Part shown: positions 31,410 through 39,614 of the stretch, one piece after another
How positions within the stretch are numbered: position 1 is the first letter of the stretch
How the letters are laid out: each line of letters starts with the position of its first letter
NCBI RefSeq assembly: GCF_018476525.1
Contig: NZ_JAHCST010000005.1
Location: 62,001-126,000 of the forward strand
Length of the DNA stretch: 64,000 nt
Direction: 5' to 3'
From: Acrocarpospora catenulata
GTDB taxonomy: Bacteria; Actinomycetota; Actinomycetes; Streptosporangiales; Streptosporangiaceae
Made by a program: the position numbers and the translations under genes
The notes under the pieces: generated by a model
Told to the model about the DNA's origin: nothing
Database searches by the model: none
Seen by the model: the letters and a program-made list of their open reading frames with translations, nothing else

Positions 31410-32656
31410 CCGTGCACCCGGCGGAGGTCCGGGCCAGCCTGGCCAGGCACGTGCAGGTGAGCACGCTCGACGTGGTGGTCGACCTGGCGCGCAGCCAGGG
31501 CTCCCAGCTGGTCGACGCGCGCACCGGCGAGGCGTACCTGGACCTGCTCTCCTTCTACGGCTCGTTGCCGCTCGGCCTGAACCATCCGGCGCTGGCCGAG
31601 CCGGAGTTCGTGGCGACCCTGGTTACGGCCGCCGCGCACAAGGTGACCAATCCGGACCTGCACACGGTCGAGTACGCCCGGTTCGTCGAGACCTTCGTCC
31701 GCGTGCTCGGCGATCCCGCGTTGCCGCACCTGTTCTTCATCGACGGCGGCGCGCTGGCGGTCGAGAACGCCCTGAAGATCGCCTTCGACTGGAAGTCGCG
31801 GCGCACGGGACAGCCGGCGCTTGAGGTCATGCACCTGCGCCACGCGTTCCACGGCCGCAGCGGCTACACGATGAGCCTGACCAACACCGATCCCGCCGTC
31901 ACCGACCGCTACCCGGCCTGGCGGTGGCCGCGCCTGGACTTCCGCGACGGCCTCCGGCCCGCCGCCGACTACCTCGCCGCACACGCCGACCGGGTGGCCT
32001 GCTTCATCGCCGAGCCCATCCAGGGCGCGGGCGGCGACAACCACGTCGACCCCGCGTTCCTGCGCGGCATGCAGGAGTTGTGCCACCGCCACGACGTGCT
32101 GTTCGTGCTGGACGAGGTGCAGACGGGGTGCGGGGCGTCCGGCACGCGCTGGACCTATGAGCAGCTGGGACTGGCTCCGGACGTGGTCGCGTTCGGCAAG
32201 CGCACCCAGGTGTGCGGGGTGATGGCCGGCCGGCGGGTGGACGAGACCGGCAACGTTTTCACGGTGCCCTCCCGGCTGGGATCGACCTGGGGCGGGAACC
32301 TGGCGGACATGGTCCGGGCGACCCGGATCCTGGAGGTGGTCGAGCGCGACCGGCTCATCCCGCGAACCGCGGCGTTGGGGGGCTACCTGCTGGAGTTGGT
32401 CCAGCAGCTCGGCCTGGCTCACCCGGGGCTGGTCGCCAACCCGCGCGGGCGCGGGCTGATGGCCGCGTTCGACCTGCCCGACGCGGGCACCCGGGCCGAG
32501 TTCCTGCGGCGGATGCGCGTGCACGAACGGGTGTTGCTGCTGCCCGGCGGCGAGCGCGCGGTGCGGTTCCGCCCCGCGCTCACGATCTCCCGCGACGAGC
32601 TGGCCAAAGGGGCCGCGGCGGCGGACAGGGTGTTGTCCGGAATGGGGGCGTCATGA
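31406..32656 (+). CDS. Class III PLP aminotransferase (L-lysine 6-aminotransferase-like)
   Basis: 416 aa, ATGA overlap with the phosphatase gene. Overall resemblance is to lysine epsilon-aminotransferases: LSFYGSLPLGLNHP, FIDGGALAVENALK, RHAFHGRSGYTMSLTN, FIAEPIQGAGGDNHV, LDEVQTGCGASG, and PLP lysine K265 in AFGKRTQVCG. These enzymes transaminate terminal aldehydes of lysine or ornithine. Here the acceptor may instead be an aldehyde or ketone of the operon's building block. I see no lysine 2,3-aminomutase or pipecolate gene to support a simple lysine route. Confidence 0.85.
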   Translation: MTVHPAEVRASLARHVQVSTLDVVVDLARSQGSQLVDARTGEAYLDLLSFYGSLPLGLNHPALAEPEFVATLVTAAAHKVTNPDLHTVEYARFVETFVRVLGDPALPHLFFIDGGALAVENALKIAFDWKSRRTGQPALEVMHLRHAFHGRSGYTMSLTNTDPAVTDRYPAWRWPRLDFRDGLRPAADYLAAHADRVACFIAEPIQGAGGDNHVDPAFLRGMQELCHRHDVLFVLDEVQTGCGASGTRWTYEQLGLAPDVVAFGKRTQVCGVMAGRRVDETGNVFTVPSRLGSTWGGNLADMVRATRILEVVERDRLIPRTAALGGYLLELVQQLGLAHPGLVANPRGRGLMAAFDLPDAGTRAEFLRRMRVHERVLLLPGGERAVRFRPALTISRDELAKGAAAADRVLSGMGAS

Positions 32657-33477
32657 CCCGGCTGGGGGACATCGCGTTCCTCAACTGCCATCCGATCCGG
32701 TGGGGGCTGGCGCGGCTCGGGGCTCGGTACCCGCTGCGGTCCGACACGCCGCCCCGGCTGGGGGAGGCGCTGCTCGGGCGGCGGCTCGACGTCAGCCCGG
32801 TGAGCCTGGTGCACGCGCTGCGCCATCGGGATCGGCTGGTGGTGCTGCCGGGCCTGGCGATCGGCAGCGACGGGCCGGTGCGGTCGTGTGTGCTGGCCGG
32901 CCGGGTCCCGCCGTACGAGCTGGACGGGCGGCCGGTGGCGCTGACCAGGGTGAGCAGGACCAGCGTGCTGCTGGCGCGGATGTTCCTGGAGGACGTGGCC
33001 GGGGTCCGCCCGGTGTACGTGCCGCCGGACGCGGACGCCGACGCGCGGGTGCTGATCGGCGACGAGGCGCTGAGGTGCACGCTCCGCACGCCGCCCGGCT
33101 GGGCCGTGCACGACCTCGGCCAGGTCTGGCACGAGTGGACCGGGCTGCCGATGGTCTTCGCGGTCTGGGCCGCGCGGCGCGAGTTCGCCGCCGCCAACCC
33201 CGCCGCGGTCGCCGACGTGCGCCGCACCCTGACCGCCGCGATCACGCTGGCCCGCGCGCACCCCCGCGAGGTCGCCGCGTCGGCCGCGCCCGGCTCGGGC
33301 CTGCGGCCGGACGAACTGGCCGCGTACTTCGGCGGGCTGGACTTCTCGCTCGGCGAGCGGCAGACGGCCGCGATCCGCGTGTTCTCCCGGCTCGCCGGGG
33401 CCAGGACCGCGCGGGCGGAACGGTTCGCCGAGCTCACCATCGACGCCCGCGGGCTGGAGGAAGGTCTCCTTAAATGA
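32653..33477 (+). CDS. MqnA/MqnD-like chorismate dehydratase family protein
   Basis: 274 aa, ATGA overlap. The start GDIAFLNCHPIRWGL is typical of MqnA (menaquinone futalosine pathway), followed by the periplasmic-binding-protein-like fold: DVSPVSLVHALR, TRVSRTSVLLARMFLE, and FAVWAARREFAAANP. MqnA removes water from chorismate to 3-enolpyruvylbenzoate. None of the other futalosine genes is here, so it may be a housekeeping enzyme caught in the operon, or more likely a re-used member acting on an enolpyruvyl or keto-acid substrate of this pathway. Confidence 0.8.
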   Translation: MTRLGDIAFLNCHPIRWGLARLGARYPLRSDTPPRLGEALLGRRLDVSPVSLVHALRHRDRLVVLPGLAIGSDGPVRSCVLAGRVPPYELDGRPVALTRVSRTSVLLARMFLEDVAGVRPVYVPPDADADARVLIGDEALRCTLRTPPGWAVHDLGQVWHEWTGLPMVFAVWAARREFAAANPAAVADVRRTLTAAITLARAHPREVAASAAPGSGLRPDELAAYFGGLDFSLGERQTAAIRVFSRLAGARTARAERFAELTIDARGLEEGLLK

Positions 33478-33803
33478 TCAAGCATGTGGTGCTCTTCAAG
33501 CTGAAACCAGGCGTCTCCTGGGAGGATCCGATCGCGCAGCGCGCGGAGCGGATGGCCGCGCGGGTCGGCGAGGAGGTCGGCGACCTGCTGACCTGGCAGG
33601 CCGCGCGGAACATCTCGCCGCGTGCCATCGCCTACGACTTCCTCGTCGTCGGCACGGTGGCCGACGAGGACGCCCTCGACCGCTACCTGGTCCACCCGTT
33701 CCACCAGCAGTCCGTGCGGCTCTGGCGGGAGATCAGCGACTGGGTGATGGTCGACGTCGTCGAGAGTGACGTGAACGGAGGCATCCGTGTTCACGCTGTT
33801 TGA
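33474..33803 (+). CDS. Dabb (stress-responsive A/B barrel) domain protein
   Basis: 109 aa, ATGA overlap with the MqnA-like gene. It begins MIKHVVLFKLKPG and carries VGTVADEDALDRYLVHPFH with a V-x-DV-ES ending, the standard dimeric alpha+beta barrel (Dabb). The fold is used by small cyclases and decarboxylases such as olivetolic acid cyclase, as well as by proteins of unknown role. Placement between MqnA-like and ligase genes suggests it handles a small keto or aromatic intermediate. The reaction is not predictable. Confidence 0.85.
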   Translation: MIKHVVLFKLKPGVSWEDPIAQRAERMAARVGEEVGDLLTWQAARNISPRAIAYDFLVVGTVADEDALDRYLVHPFHQQSVRLWREISDWVMVDVVESDVNGGIRVHAV

Positions 33804-35151
33804 CGAGCGGATGGCCAGGTTCGGGCGGGAGTTGCGCGACGACTACGCCGCCTTCGTCGCCGGGCGCTGGTCGGCGGTGGACCTCGCCGCGCACCAGCTC
33901 GACCGGCTGCGCGCGACCGTCGCGTACGCGCAGGTCAACTCGCCCTTCTACCGCGACCACCTGGCCGGCATCGACCCGGCCACGCTGACCGGCCCCGAAA
34001 GCCTGCCGTTCACCACCAAGGACGACCTGCGCCGCGCGCGGGCCCGCATCCTGTCCCGCCCGCTGCCCCGAGCCTGGATCTACTACGAGACCACCGGCAC
34101 CACCGGCGCCAGCACGCCCTGCCCGCGCGACAACGTGGACTCCCTCAGCAACAACATGGCGCTGACCTTCTACTACGGCACGATCTTCCGGCAGTACGGG
34201 GACGGCCAGGTGATCGGTGTGTCCGGGCCGACCGAGATGCACGCGTTCGGCGACACCTTCGGAGACGTCTGCCGCAACCTGGACCTGGCGGTGGCGAAGA
34301 TGTGGCCGCACTCGCCCATGGTCGGCTACGGCCGGGCCCTGGAGGTGCTCCGCGACCTCCCGCTGACCGGTCTGTTCAGCACCCCTGGCATGGCGCTCGC
34401 GCTGGCCAAGCGGGCGCATGCGGCCGGTCTCGACCCGCGCCGCGACTTCCGGCTCGACGTGATCATGTGCACCGGGGAGCCGGCCTCGCCGAGCCTGCTG
34501 GAGAACGTCGGCGCCGTCTGGGGCGCCACGGCGTACAACGCGCTCTACGCCTCCCAGGAGGCCTCCGTGCTCGGCGCCGCCGCGGCCGACGGCCTCCTCT
34601 ACACGGTGCCGCTGCTCAACTACTACGAGGTCGTCGACCCGGCCACCGGCGCGGCCGCGGCGGCGGGCGAGCTGGTCGTCACCTCGCTCTACCAGGGCAG
34701 CAAGCCGCTGGTCCGCTACCGCACCGGCGACCTGGTGCGGCTGACCCCGCCACGGCCCGGCGCCCCGATCCCCGCGCCCACCCTCGAAGTCCTCGGGCGC
34801 ACCCGCGACGAACTGACCGTCGGCGGCCGCAGGATCAGCGGGCTGGACCTGGAGGACCTGCTGCTCCGCCGCCCGCGCGGCTACCTCGACTACCAGATCG
34901 TGATCGACGCCGACGGGCTCACGCTGCGACTCGAACCGCCGCCCGGCGGCCTGCGGGTGGACGAGGCCGCCATGGCCCGCGACTGCCACGACGCGCTCGG
35001 CGTGCCGCTCCGGGTGGAGTACGGCCCGGTGGGCGCGGTCAGCACGACCGGCGCGATGGTCAGCTGGAAGGCCGCCAGGGTCGAGGACCGGCGCCAGGCC
35101 GACGACGCCGAGCGCGCCGTGGCCCTGGCCATCGCCGCCGGGAGGTCGTGA
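33787..35151 (+). CDS. Adenylate-forming ligase (phenylacetate-CoA ligase-like)
   Basis: 454 aa; GTG with GGAGG upstream, overlapping the Dabb gene by 17 bases. PaaK-type features: VNSPFYRDHL, P-loop YYETTGTTGAS, LYASQEASVLG (A5 region), [12 protein letters not shown], and GRTRDELTVGGRRI before the short C-terminal domain. Such enzymes activate a carboxylate as AMP ester and pass it to CoA or a carrier. No free-standing carrier protein is encoded nearby, so the acceptor may be CoA, a small amine, or an NRPS T domain. It could activate an acyl starter or a keto acid. Confidence 0.85.
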   Translation: MFTLFDERMARFGRELRDDYAAFVAGRWSAVDLAAHQLDRLRATVAYAQVNSPFYRDHLAGIDPATLTGPESLPFTTKDDLRRARARILSRPLPRAWIYYETTGTTGASTPCPRDNVDSLSNNMALTFYYGTIFRQYGDGQVIGVSGPTEMHAFGDTFGDVCRNLDLAVAKMWPHSPMVGYGRALEVLRDLPLTGLFSTPGMALALAKRAHAAGLDPRRDFRLDVIMCTGEPASPSLLENVGAVWGATAYNALYASQEASVLGAAAADGLLYTVPLLNYYEVVDPATGAAAAAGELVVTSLYQGSKPLVRYRTGDLVRLTPPRPGAPIPAPTLEVLGRTRDELTVGGRRISGLDLEDLLLRRPRGYLDYQIVIDADGLTLRLEPPPGGLRVDEAAMARDCHDALGVPLRVEYGPVGAVSTTGAMVSWKAARVEDRRQADDAERAVALAIAAGRS

Positions 35152-36101
35152 TGACGACTCCGCGGGTCATCCCGTGGGCGTACCACGAAGGAAGGTTCGT
35201 GCCCCTCGCCGACGCGCGGGTGCCGGTCACCACGCAGGCGTTGCAGTACGGCACGGGCGTCTTCGAAGGCATCCGCGCCTACCGGCAGCCGGACGGCGGT
35301 CTCGCCCTGTTCCGCGCCGACGACCACTACCGGCGGCTGCTGGACAGTTGCGCCATGTTGCGCATCGAGGTGGGGCTGACGGTCGAGGAGTTGTGCGCGA
35401 TCACCGCCGAACTGCTCGGCCGCGCCGGGCCTGATGGCGGTGACGTCTACGTGCGGCCCCTGGCGTACAAACTCCGGCTGCTGCCCGGCACACCCCCCGG
35501 GGTCCAGCTGCGCGGCGTCTCCGACGCGTTCTCCATCAACGCCTTCGAGATGGGGTCCTACACCGACAAGCAGGGCATCCGCTGCGCGCTCAGCGCGTGG
35601 CGGCGCCCGCCGGAGGACGTGCTCCCCGTCCGGGCCAAGATCACCGGTGGGTACGTCAACAACGCCCTCGCCCTCGACGACGCCCGCGCGTCCGGGTACG
35701 CCGACGCCATCCTGCTCAACACCCGCGGCCAGGTCGCCGAGGCCACGACCGCCAACGTCCTGGCCGTACGGCAGGGCACGCTGGTCACCCCGCCCGCCTC
35801 GGCCGGGATCCTGGCGGGCATCACCCGCGACACCGTTCTCACGCTGGCGTCCGACCTCGGTGTGCCGGCGGAGGTGCGCGAGCTGACCCGCGACGACCTG
35901 TTCACCGCCGAAGAGGTCTTCCTTGCCGGCACCGGAGCCGAGATCGTCCCCGTGATCGAACTGGCCGGCCGCGCCATCGGCTCAGGCCGGCCGGGACCGG
36001 TCACGACGTCCCTCGCCGCTGCCTACACGGACGTGGTGCGCGGCCGGAACCCCCGTCACGCGGCATGGCTCCGGCCCGTCGCCGAACTGGTGGCACGCTG
36101 A
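35151..36101 (+). CDS. Branched-chain amino acid aminotransferase (IlvE-like)
   Basis: 316 aa, TGATG junction with the ligase gene; last gene of the rightward operon. Fold IV signatures: PWAYHEGRFVPL, QALQYGTGVFEGIRAY, YVRPLAYK, PLP lysine K163 in VRAKITGGYVNNALA, NTRGQVAEATTANVLAV and AEEVFLAGTGAEIVPV. It is closer to standard IlvE than the BCAT at 1,556-2,452. It should convert a keto acid, perhaps an elongated one from the LeuA-like protein, to the amino acid loaded by the NRPS. Confidence 0.92.
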   Translation: MTTPRVIPWAYHEGRFVPLADARVPVTTQALQYGTGVFEGIRAYRQPDGGLALFRADDHYRRLLDSCAMLRIEVGLTVEELCAITAELLGRAGPDGGDVYVRPLAYKLRLLPGTPPGVQLRGVSDAFSINAFEMGSYTDKQGIRCALSAWRRPPEDVLPVRAKITGGYVNNALALDDARASGYADAILLNTRGQVAEATTANVLAVRQGTLVTPPASAGILAGITRDTVLTLASDLGVPAEVRELTRDDLFTAEEVFLAGTGAEIVPVIELAGRAIGSGRPGPVTTSLAAAYTDVVRGRNPRHAAWLRPVAELVAR

Positions 36102-36131
36102 AAGCTCCCCGCCTCGTCCGGCGGGGAGCTT
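36102..36131. terminator. Bidirectional terminator between convergent operons
   Basis: Perfect 12-bp inverted repeat: AAGCTCCCCGCC (36102-36113), six-base loop, GGCGGGGAGCTT (36120-36131). It begins directly after the BCAT stop and ends two bases before the stop of the convergent PhzF gene, so it can serve both transcripts. Confidence 0.85.
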
Positions 36132-36133
36132 CT

Positions 36134-36916
36134 TCAAACGTGCAGCTGACCTGACCAGACGCTGACCGCCTGCCCGGCCAGCTCGACGCGGTCGCCACGC
36201 AGTGTGGTCACCACCGTTCCGCCACGCGCCGACAACTGGGCACCGGTGAGCCGGTCCCGCCCCAGCCGCTCCGACCAGTACGGGGACAGCACACAGTGCG
36301 CCGACCCGGTGACGGGGTCCTCCGGCACTCCGTAGCGGGGGGCGAAGAAGCGCGACACGAAGTCCGCGCCCTGGCCGATCGCCGCCGCCGTGAGGATCAC
36401 GCCCCGCGTGTCGATCTCGGCCAGCCGGTCGAAGTCGGGTGCCGCGGCGCGCACCTCGTCCTCCGTACCGACCTCGACCAGCAGGTCGAACCGGCTGCGG
36501 CCCACCCACCCGGGTTTGACGCCGAGCGCCTCGGCCAGCCCGGCGGGCGCGGCGGCCTCGGCCGCCGCGATCGCGGGAAAGTCCATCGTGATCAGCCCAC
36601 CGGGGGCCTGGTCCGTGGTCAGCACCCCGCTCAGCGTGTCGAACGCCACCCGCCCGGACGCCCGGCCCGTGCTGTAGAGCACGTGCGCGGTCGCCAGCGT
36701 CGCGTGGCCGCAGAGCGCGACCTCCGCCGCCGGGGTGAACCAGCGCAGTGACCGGCCCAGCAGGAACGCGGTCTCCGAATGGCGCATCTCGGCGGCCACG
36801 GCCCGCATCCAGTCGTCGGAGACCGGCCCGTCCAGCAGGCAGACGGCCGCGGGATTGCCACGGAAAGGCGTGTCGGTGAAAGAGTCCACCGTGCAGACCA
36901 GCATGTCAGTGACCAT
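36134..36916 (-). CDS. PhzF-family isomerase/epimerase (catalytic Glu present)
   Basis: 260 aa; ATG at 36916 overlaps the stop of the cyclodeaminase gene. PhzF layout with two mirror halves: CTVDSFTDTPFRGNPAAV, catalytic E48 in MRHSETAFL, CGHATLATAHV, and YGVPEDPVTGSAHC. Members isomerise or epimerise small dienes and amino acids, as in phenazine synthesis (PhzF). With a BacA-like gene in the same operon it could move a double bond in a decarboxylated prephenate derivative (inference). Confidence 0.9.
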   Translation of the reverse strand: MVTDMLVCTVDSFTDTPFRGNPAAVCLLDGPVSDDWMRAVAAEMRHSETAFLLGRSLRWFTPAAEVALCGHATLATAHVLYSTGRASGRVAFDTLSGVLTTDQAPGGLITMDFPAIAAAEAAAPAGLAEALGVKPGWVGRSRFDLLVEVGTEDEVRAAAPDFDRLAEIDTRGVILTAAAIGQGADFVSRFFAPRYGVPEDPVTGSAHCVLSPYWSERLGRDRLTGAQLSARGGTVVTTLRGDRVELAGQAVSVWSGQLHV

Positions 36917-37910
36917 CCAGGGAGAACTCCAGCCCCCGGCCTGCGGCCTTGGCTGCCGCCGCGATCGCGAAGCCGGACATGATGTCCTGCACGCCGAGGC
37001 CCAGCGACTTGTAGAGGGTGATCTCGTCGTCCCTCGTCCGGCCGGGGTGGGCGCCGAGCAGCACCTCGCCGATCTCGGCCAGGATGTGGCCGTGGTCCAC
37101 CAGTTCGGCCTCCACTGCGCCGCGCAGGTCGCCGGACTCGCGGGTGGCCGACTCGCGGCTGTCCACGAAGAGCGAGGCCGCCGCCACGGCGTCCGGGAAC
37201 AGCTCCCGGTGGTCGATGAACGACGAGCCGACCGCGTTCACGTGCGCGCCGGGCGCCAGATCGGCGGCCCGCACGATCGGGTCCCGGGTGGAGGTGGTCG
37301 TGCAGACGAGGTCGGCGCCGGCGAGCGCGGCGGCCGGGCCGTCGGTGGCCTCGACCGTGACGCCCAGCTCCTCGTACGCCCACTCCACGTACGCCTTGAC
37401 GTGGTCGGGGTTGGGGCTCCACACGCGGACCCGGCGCAGCGGCCGTACCAGCCGGATGGACTCCAGGTGGCTGCGCGCCTGCACGCCCGAGCCCAGGATG
37501 GCCAGGTCACCGGCGTCGGGCCGGGCCAGCGCGCCGGTGGCGACCGCGGTCACGGCGGCCGTGCGCACGGCGGTCACGGCGGAGGCGTCCATCATCGCCA
37601 GCGGCCGCGCCGTCTCCCGGTCGAAGACGATCACGACGCCGATGTGCAGGTCGAGCCCGCGCGCGGGGTTCTCCGGCTTGAGCATCATCGCCTTCAGCCC
37701 GAAGCCCGCCCAATCGTCGCCGCTGTCGTCGCCGCTGACGTAGCCGGGCATCGTGCCCATCAGCCCGGTCTCCCCTTCGGGGCGCAGGATCGTCCGCAGC
37801 GGCAGCGTGACCTTACCCCCGCTGTAACGCCGCATCGCCTCGGCCATCACCTCGACGGCGGTGGACATCGGGTAGAGCTCACGGACCGCGGGTCCATCGA
37901 TCACGAGCAT
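36906..37910 (-). CDS. Ornithine cyclodeaminase / mu-crystallin family NAD(P)-dependent enzyme
   Basis: 334 aa, ATG preceded by GTGAGGA; its start overlaps the end of the BacA-like gene. Family pattern: VMAEAMRRYSGGKVTLPLR, the DASAVTAVRTAAVTAVA segment, the dinucleotide-binding LAILGSGVQARSHLES, and SSFIDHRELF. The family includes ornithine cyclodeaminase, alanine dehydrogenase, ketimine reductases and SbnB. Here an imine reduction or oxidative deamination of an amino acid seems possible. No SbnA-like cysteine-synthase partner is present, so a diaminopropionate route is not supported. Confidence 0.9.
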   Translation of the reverse strand: MLVIDGPAVRELYPMSTAVEVMAEAMRRYSGGKVTLPLRTILRPEGETGLMGTMPGYVSGDDSGDDWAGFGLKAMMLKPENPARGLDLHIGVVIVFDRETARPLAMMDASAVTAVRTAAVTAVATGALARPDAGDLAILGSGVQARSHLESIRLVRPLRRVRVWSPNPDHVKAYVEWAYEELGVTVEATDGPAAALAGADLVCTTTSTRDPIVRAADLAPGAHVNAVGSSFIDHRELFPDAVAAASLFVDSRESATRESGDLRGAVEAELVDHGHILAEIGEVLLGAHPGRTRDDEITLYKSLGLGVQDIMSGFAIAAAAKAAGRGLEFSLDGH

Positions 37911-38500
37911 GGGTCCTCACTTCGGGAGTGCAGGGTGAAGGCCGACCACAACATGCGGATGGGCCGGGTGCGTGAGATGAACTCCAGCTCGTGCACGAGC
38001 GCCGCCGGCTGCGTGGTCAGCGCCAGGTCGGTCTCCGCGCGCCGCGCCGTGGCCGCCGCCACGCTGGTGGAGTCGGTGTAGAGGATCGTGGTCACCGCGT
38101 GCCGCGCCGGGAGCAGCTCGCCCACCAGGGGGGCCGCCGCCGGGTGCGTGGCGATGCTGACCGCGTGCGGTACGCTCCCCGGGCATGGCGTGGCCAGCCC
38201 GTACGGGGGAGTGTCGTACACGAAGGCGAGCGCGAGGGAGAACTCGCGGTCCATGTAGAACGTGTTGATGCCGCTGTAGGCGTTGGCGACCAGCAGGTGA
38301 CTGACCCGCCCCGCCTTGAGCTCCGCCGCGGCCTCCTCGTACGTGTCGAGCAGCCGGACCCGCGACGGGCCACCCCGGCCGCGCGCCGCCCACAGGTGGA
38401 CCGCGGCACTTTCACTGCTGGTTCCCTCGGGCCCGAGCGTCGCGATGGACTCCAGGGGGACCGCAGCGGAAGGGTCAGCGACAAGCCATTGCTGAAACAC
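37901..38500 (-). CDS. BacA/prephenate-decarboxylase-like protein (prephenate dehydratase fold)
   Basis: 199 aa from the GTG at 38500, which has AGGGG eight bases upstream; a GTG at 38509 is also open. Resemblance to BacA of bacilysin synthesis is visible along the chain: IATLGPEGTSSESAA, LLDTYEEAA, NAYSGINTFYM, YDTPPYGLAT, TDSTSVAAATARR, DLALTTQPAA and a final PIRMLWSAF. The T-R-F motif of true prephenate dehydratases is absent, as in non-aromatising prephenate decarboxylases. Such enzymes give dihydro-4-hydroxyphenylpyruvate, precursor of cyclohexenyl or tetrahydrotyrosine residues. No BacB-like cupin is in the window; the adjacent PhzF could replace that isomerase. Confidence 0.72.
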   Translation of the reverse strand: MFQQWLVADPSAAVPLESIATLGPEGTSSESAAVHLWAARGRGGPSRVRLLDTYEEAAAELKAGRVSHLLVANAYSGINTFYMDREFSLALAFVYDTPPYGLATPCPGSVPHAVSIATHPAAAPLVGELLPARHAVTTILYTDSTSVAAATARRAETDLALTTQPAALVHELEFISRTRPIRMLWSAFTLHSRSEDPCS

Positions 38501-38608
38501 CAGTGTCACCCCTGAATATCGTTTTCCGGCGGGGCGCGTGGAGCGCTTTCCTAAGCTTTTCCTAGAGTTTTCTCGGCGGCCTGCGGCCGGGTCAATGAAT
38601 GGCCCGGG

Positions 38609-38632
38609 AATTAGGGGGCGAAAATTAGGGGG
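38609..38632. promoter_or_regulatory. Direct repeat AATTAGGGGG x2 upstream of the aldo-keto reductase gene
   Basis: AATTAGGGGG at 38609-38618 and again at 38623-38632, spacing 14, in the 199-bp divergent region between the BacA-like and aldo-keto reductase genes. It is a plausible LuxR/LAL-type site for either direction. A nearby pair TTTCCTAAG / TTTCCTAGA lies on the BacA side. Role is inferred from position only. Confidence 0.35.
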
Positions 38633-38699
38633 TTGCCCCGCGTCCCGGCCACGGTTTACTCATTAATGCCGACGGCGGAACGGCGACGTGGAAGGTCAG

Positions 38700-39614
38700 A
38701 TGCGCGTTACCTTGGCTGCGTCCGGGATCGGACTGGGCTGTATGTCCATTTCTGGAGCGTACGGACATGTGAGTAGTGCGTCCGGGACGGCCCTGATCCG
38801 CCGTGCCCTGGATTCCGGGGTCACCCTGATCGACGCGTACGATCCGGGCGGGCAGGCCGAGTCGCTGGTCGGCCGCGCGCTCGCCGGCCGCGACGGGGTC
38901 ATGATCTCGACGGGCACCGGCTCGTGGCGGGTGGCCGGCGACTGCGAGGCCTCCCTGCGCCGCCTGCGGATGGACCGCATCGACCTCTACTCGGTCAGCC
39001 CAGCCGTGCCAGGACGCTCGATCGAGGCGACCATGGAGAGGGCCGCCCGGCTGCTGGAATCCGGCAAGGTCGCCGCAATCGCCGTGCGCGGCGTCACCGC
39101 CGGCGAACTGCGCCGCGCGCACGCCGTCTGCCCGGTCACGGCGCTCGTCGCCGAATACTCGTTGTGGCACCGCACCCCAGAGGACGGCGAGATCGCCGCC
39201 GCCCGGGAACTCGGCCTGGACGTCATCGCCTGCCGCCCGCTCGGCCGGGGGTTCCTCGGCGGGCGCATCACCTCACCCGGCCAGCTCCGGACGGGGGACC
39301 GCCGCCGCGCCGACCGCCGGTTCACCTCGGCCCGGCTGGCCGCCGCGCTCCCCCGGCTGCGCGCCGCGCAACGGGTCGCCGCCGACCTGGACATCGGGAT
39401 CAGCCGGCTCGCCCTGGCCTGGCTGCGGGCCCAGGGCGAGCACATCGTGCCCGTGCCCAGTACCAGGGACCCGATCCACCTGGAGATGAACCTCAGCGCC
39501 GCGAAGGTCCGGCTCACCCCCGGCCACCTGCGCCGCCTGGACGAGGCCTTCCCTCCGGGAAACCCCTCGGGGGAGCGGGCCGGCGCCCCGCCATCAGGTC
39601 GCGGTGCGGGGTGA
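38700..39614 (+). CDS. Aldo-keto reductase-like protein with degenerate active site
   Basis: 304 aa; ATG at 38700 is preceded by GGAAGG. AKR landmarks are clear: IGLGCMSISGAYG, LVGRALAGRDG, LESGKVAAIAVRGVT, AEYSLWHRTPE, CRPLGRGFLGG and VPSTRDPIHLEMNL. However, the catalytic lysine region that reads STKxG in the family is ISTGTGSW, and the YxHR/QH histidine region is YSVSPAVPG, so Lys and His appear lost. It may bind NADP without normal reduction, or have a non-enzymatic role. Its last 101 bases overlap the convergent response-regulator gene. Confidence 0.8.
   Translation: MRVTLAASGIGLGCMSISGAYGHVSSASGTALIRRALDSGVTLIDAYDPGGQAESLVGRALAGRDGVMISTGTGSWRVAGDCEASLRRLRMDRIDLYSVSPAVPGRSIEATMERAARLLESGKVAAIAVRGVTAGELRRAHAVCPVTALVAEYSLWHRTPEDGEIAAARELGLDVIACRPLGRGFLGGRITSPGQLRTGDRRRADRRFTSARLAAALPRLRAAQRVAADLDIGISRLALAWLRAQGEHIVPVPSTRDPIHLEMNLSAAKVRLTPGHLRRLDEAFPPGNPSGERAGAPPSGRGAG

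Noticed and set aside
36906-37910. SbnA/SbnB-type 2,3-diaminopropionate pathway
   Set aside because: No SbnA-like PLP synthase is near; only the cyclodeaminase-family gene is present.
37901-38500. Call as prephenate dehydratase (PheA)
   Set aside because: The T-R-F catalytic motif and ACT domain are missing, and the full-length pattern follows BacA.
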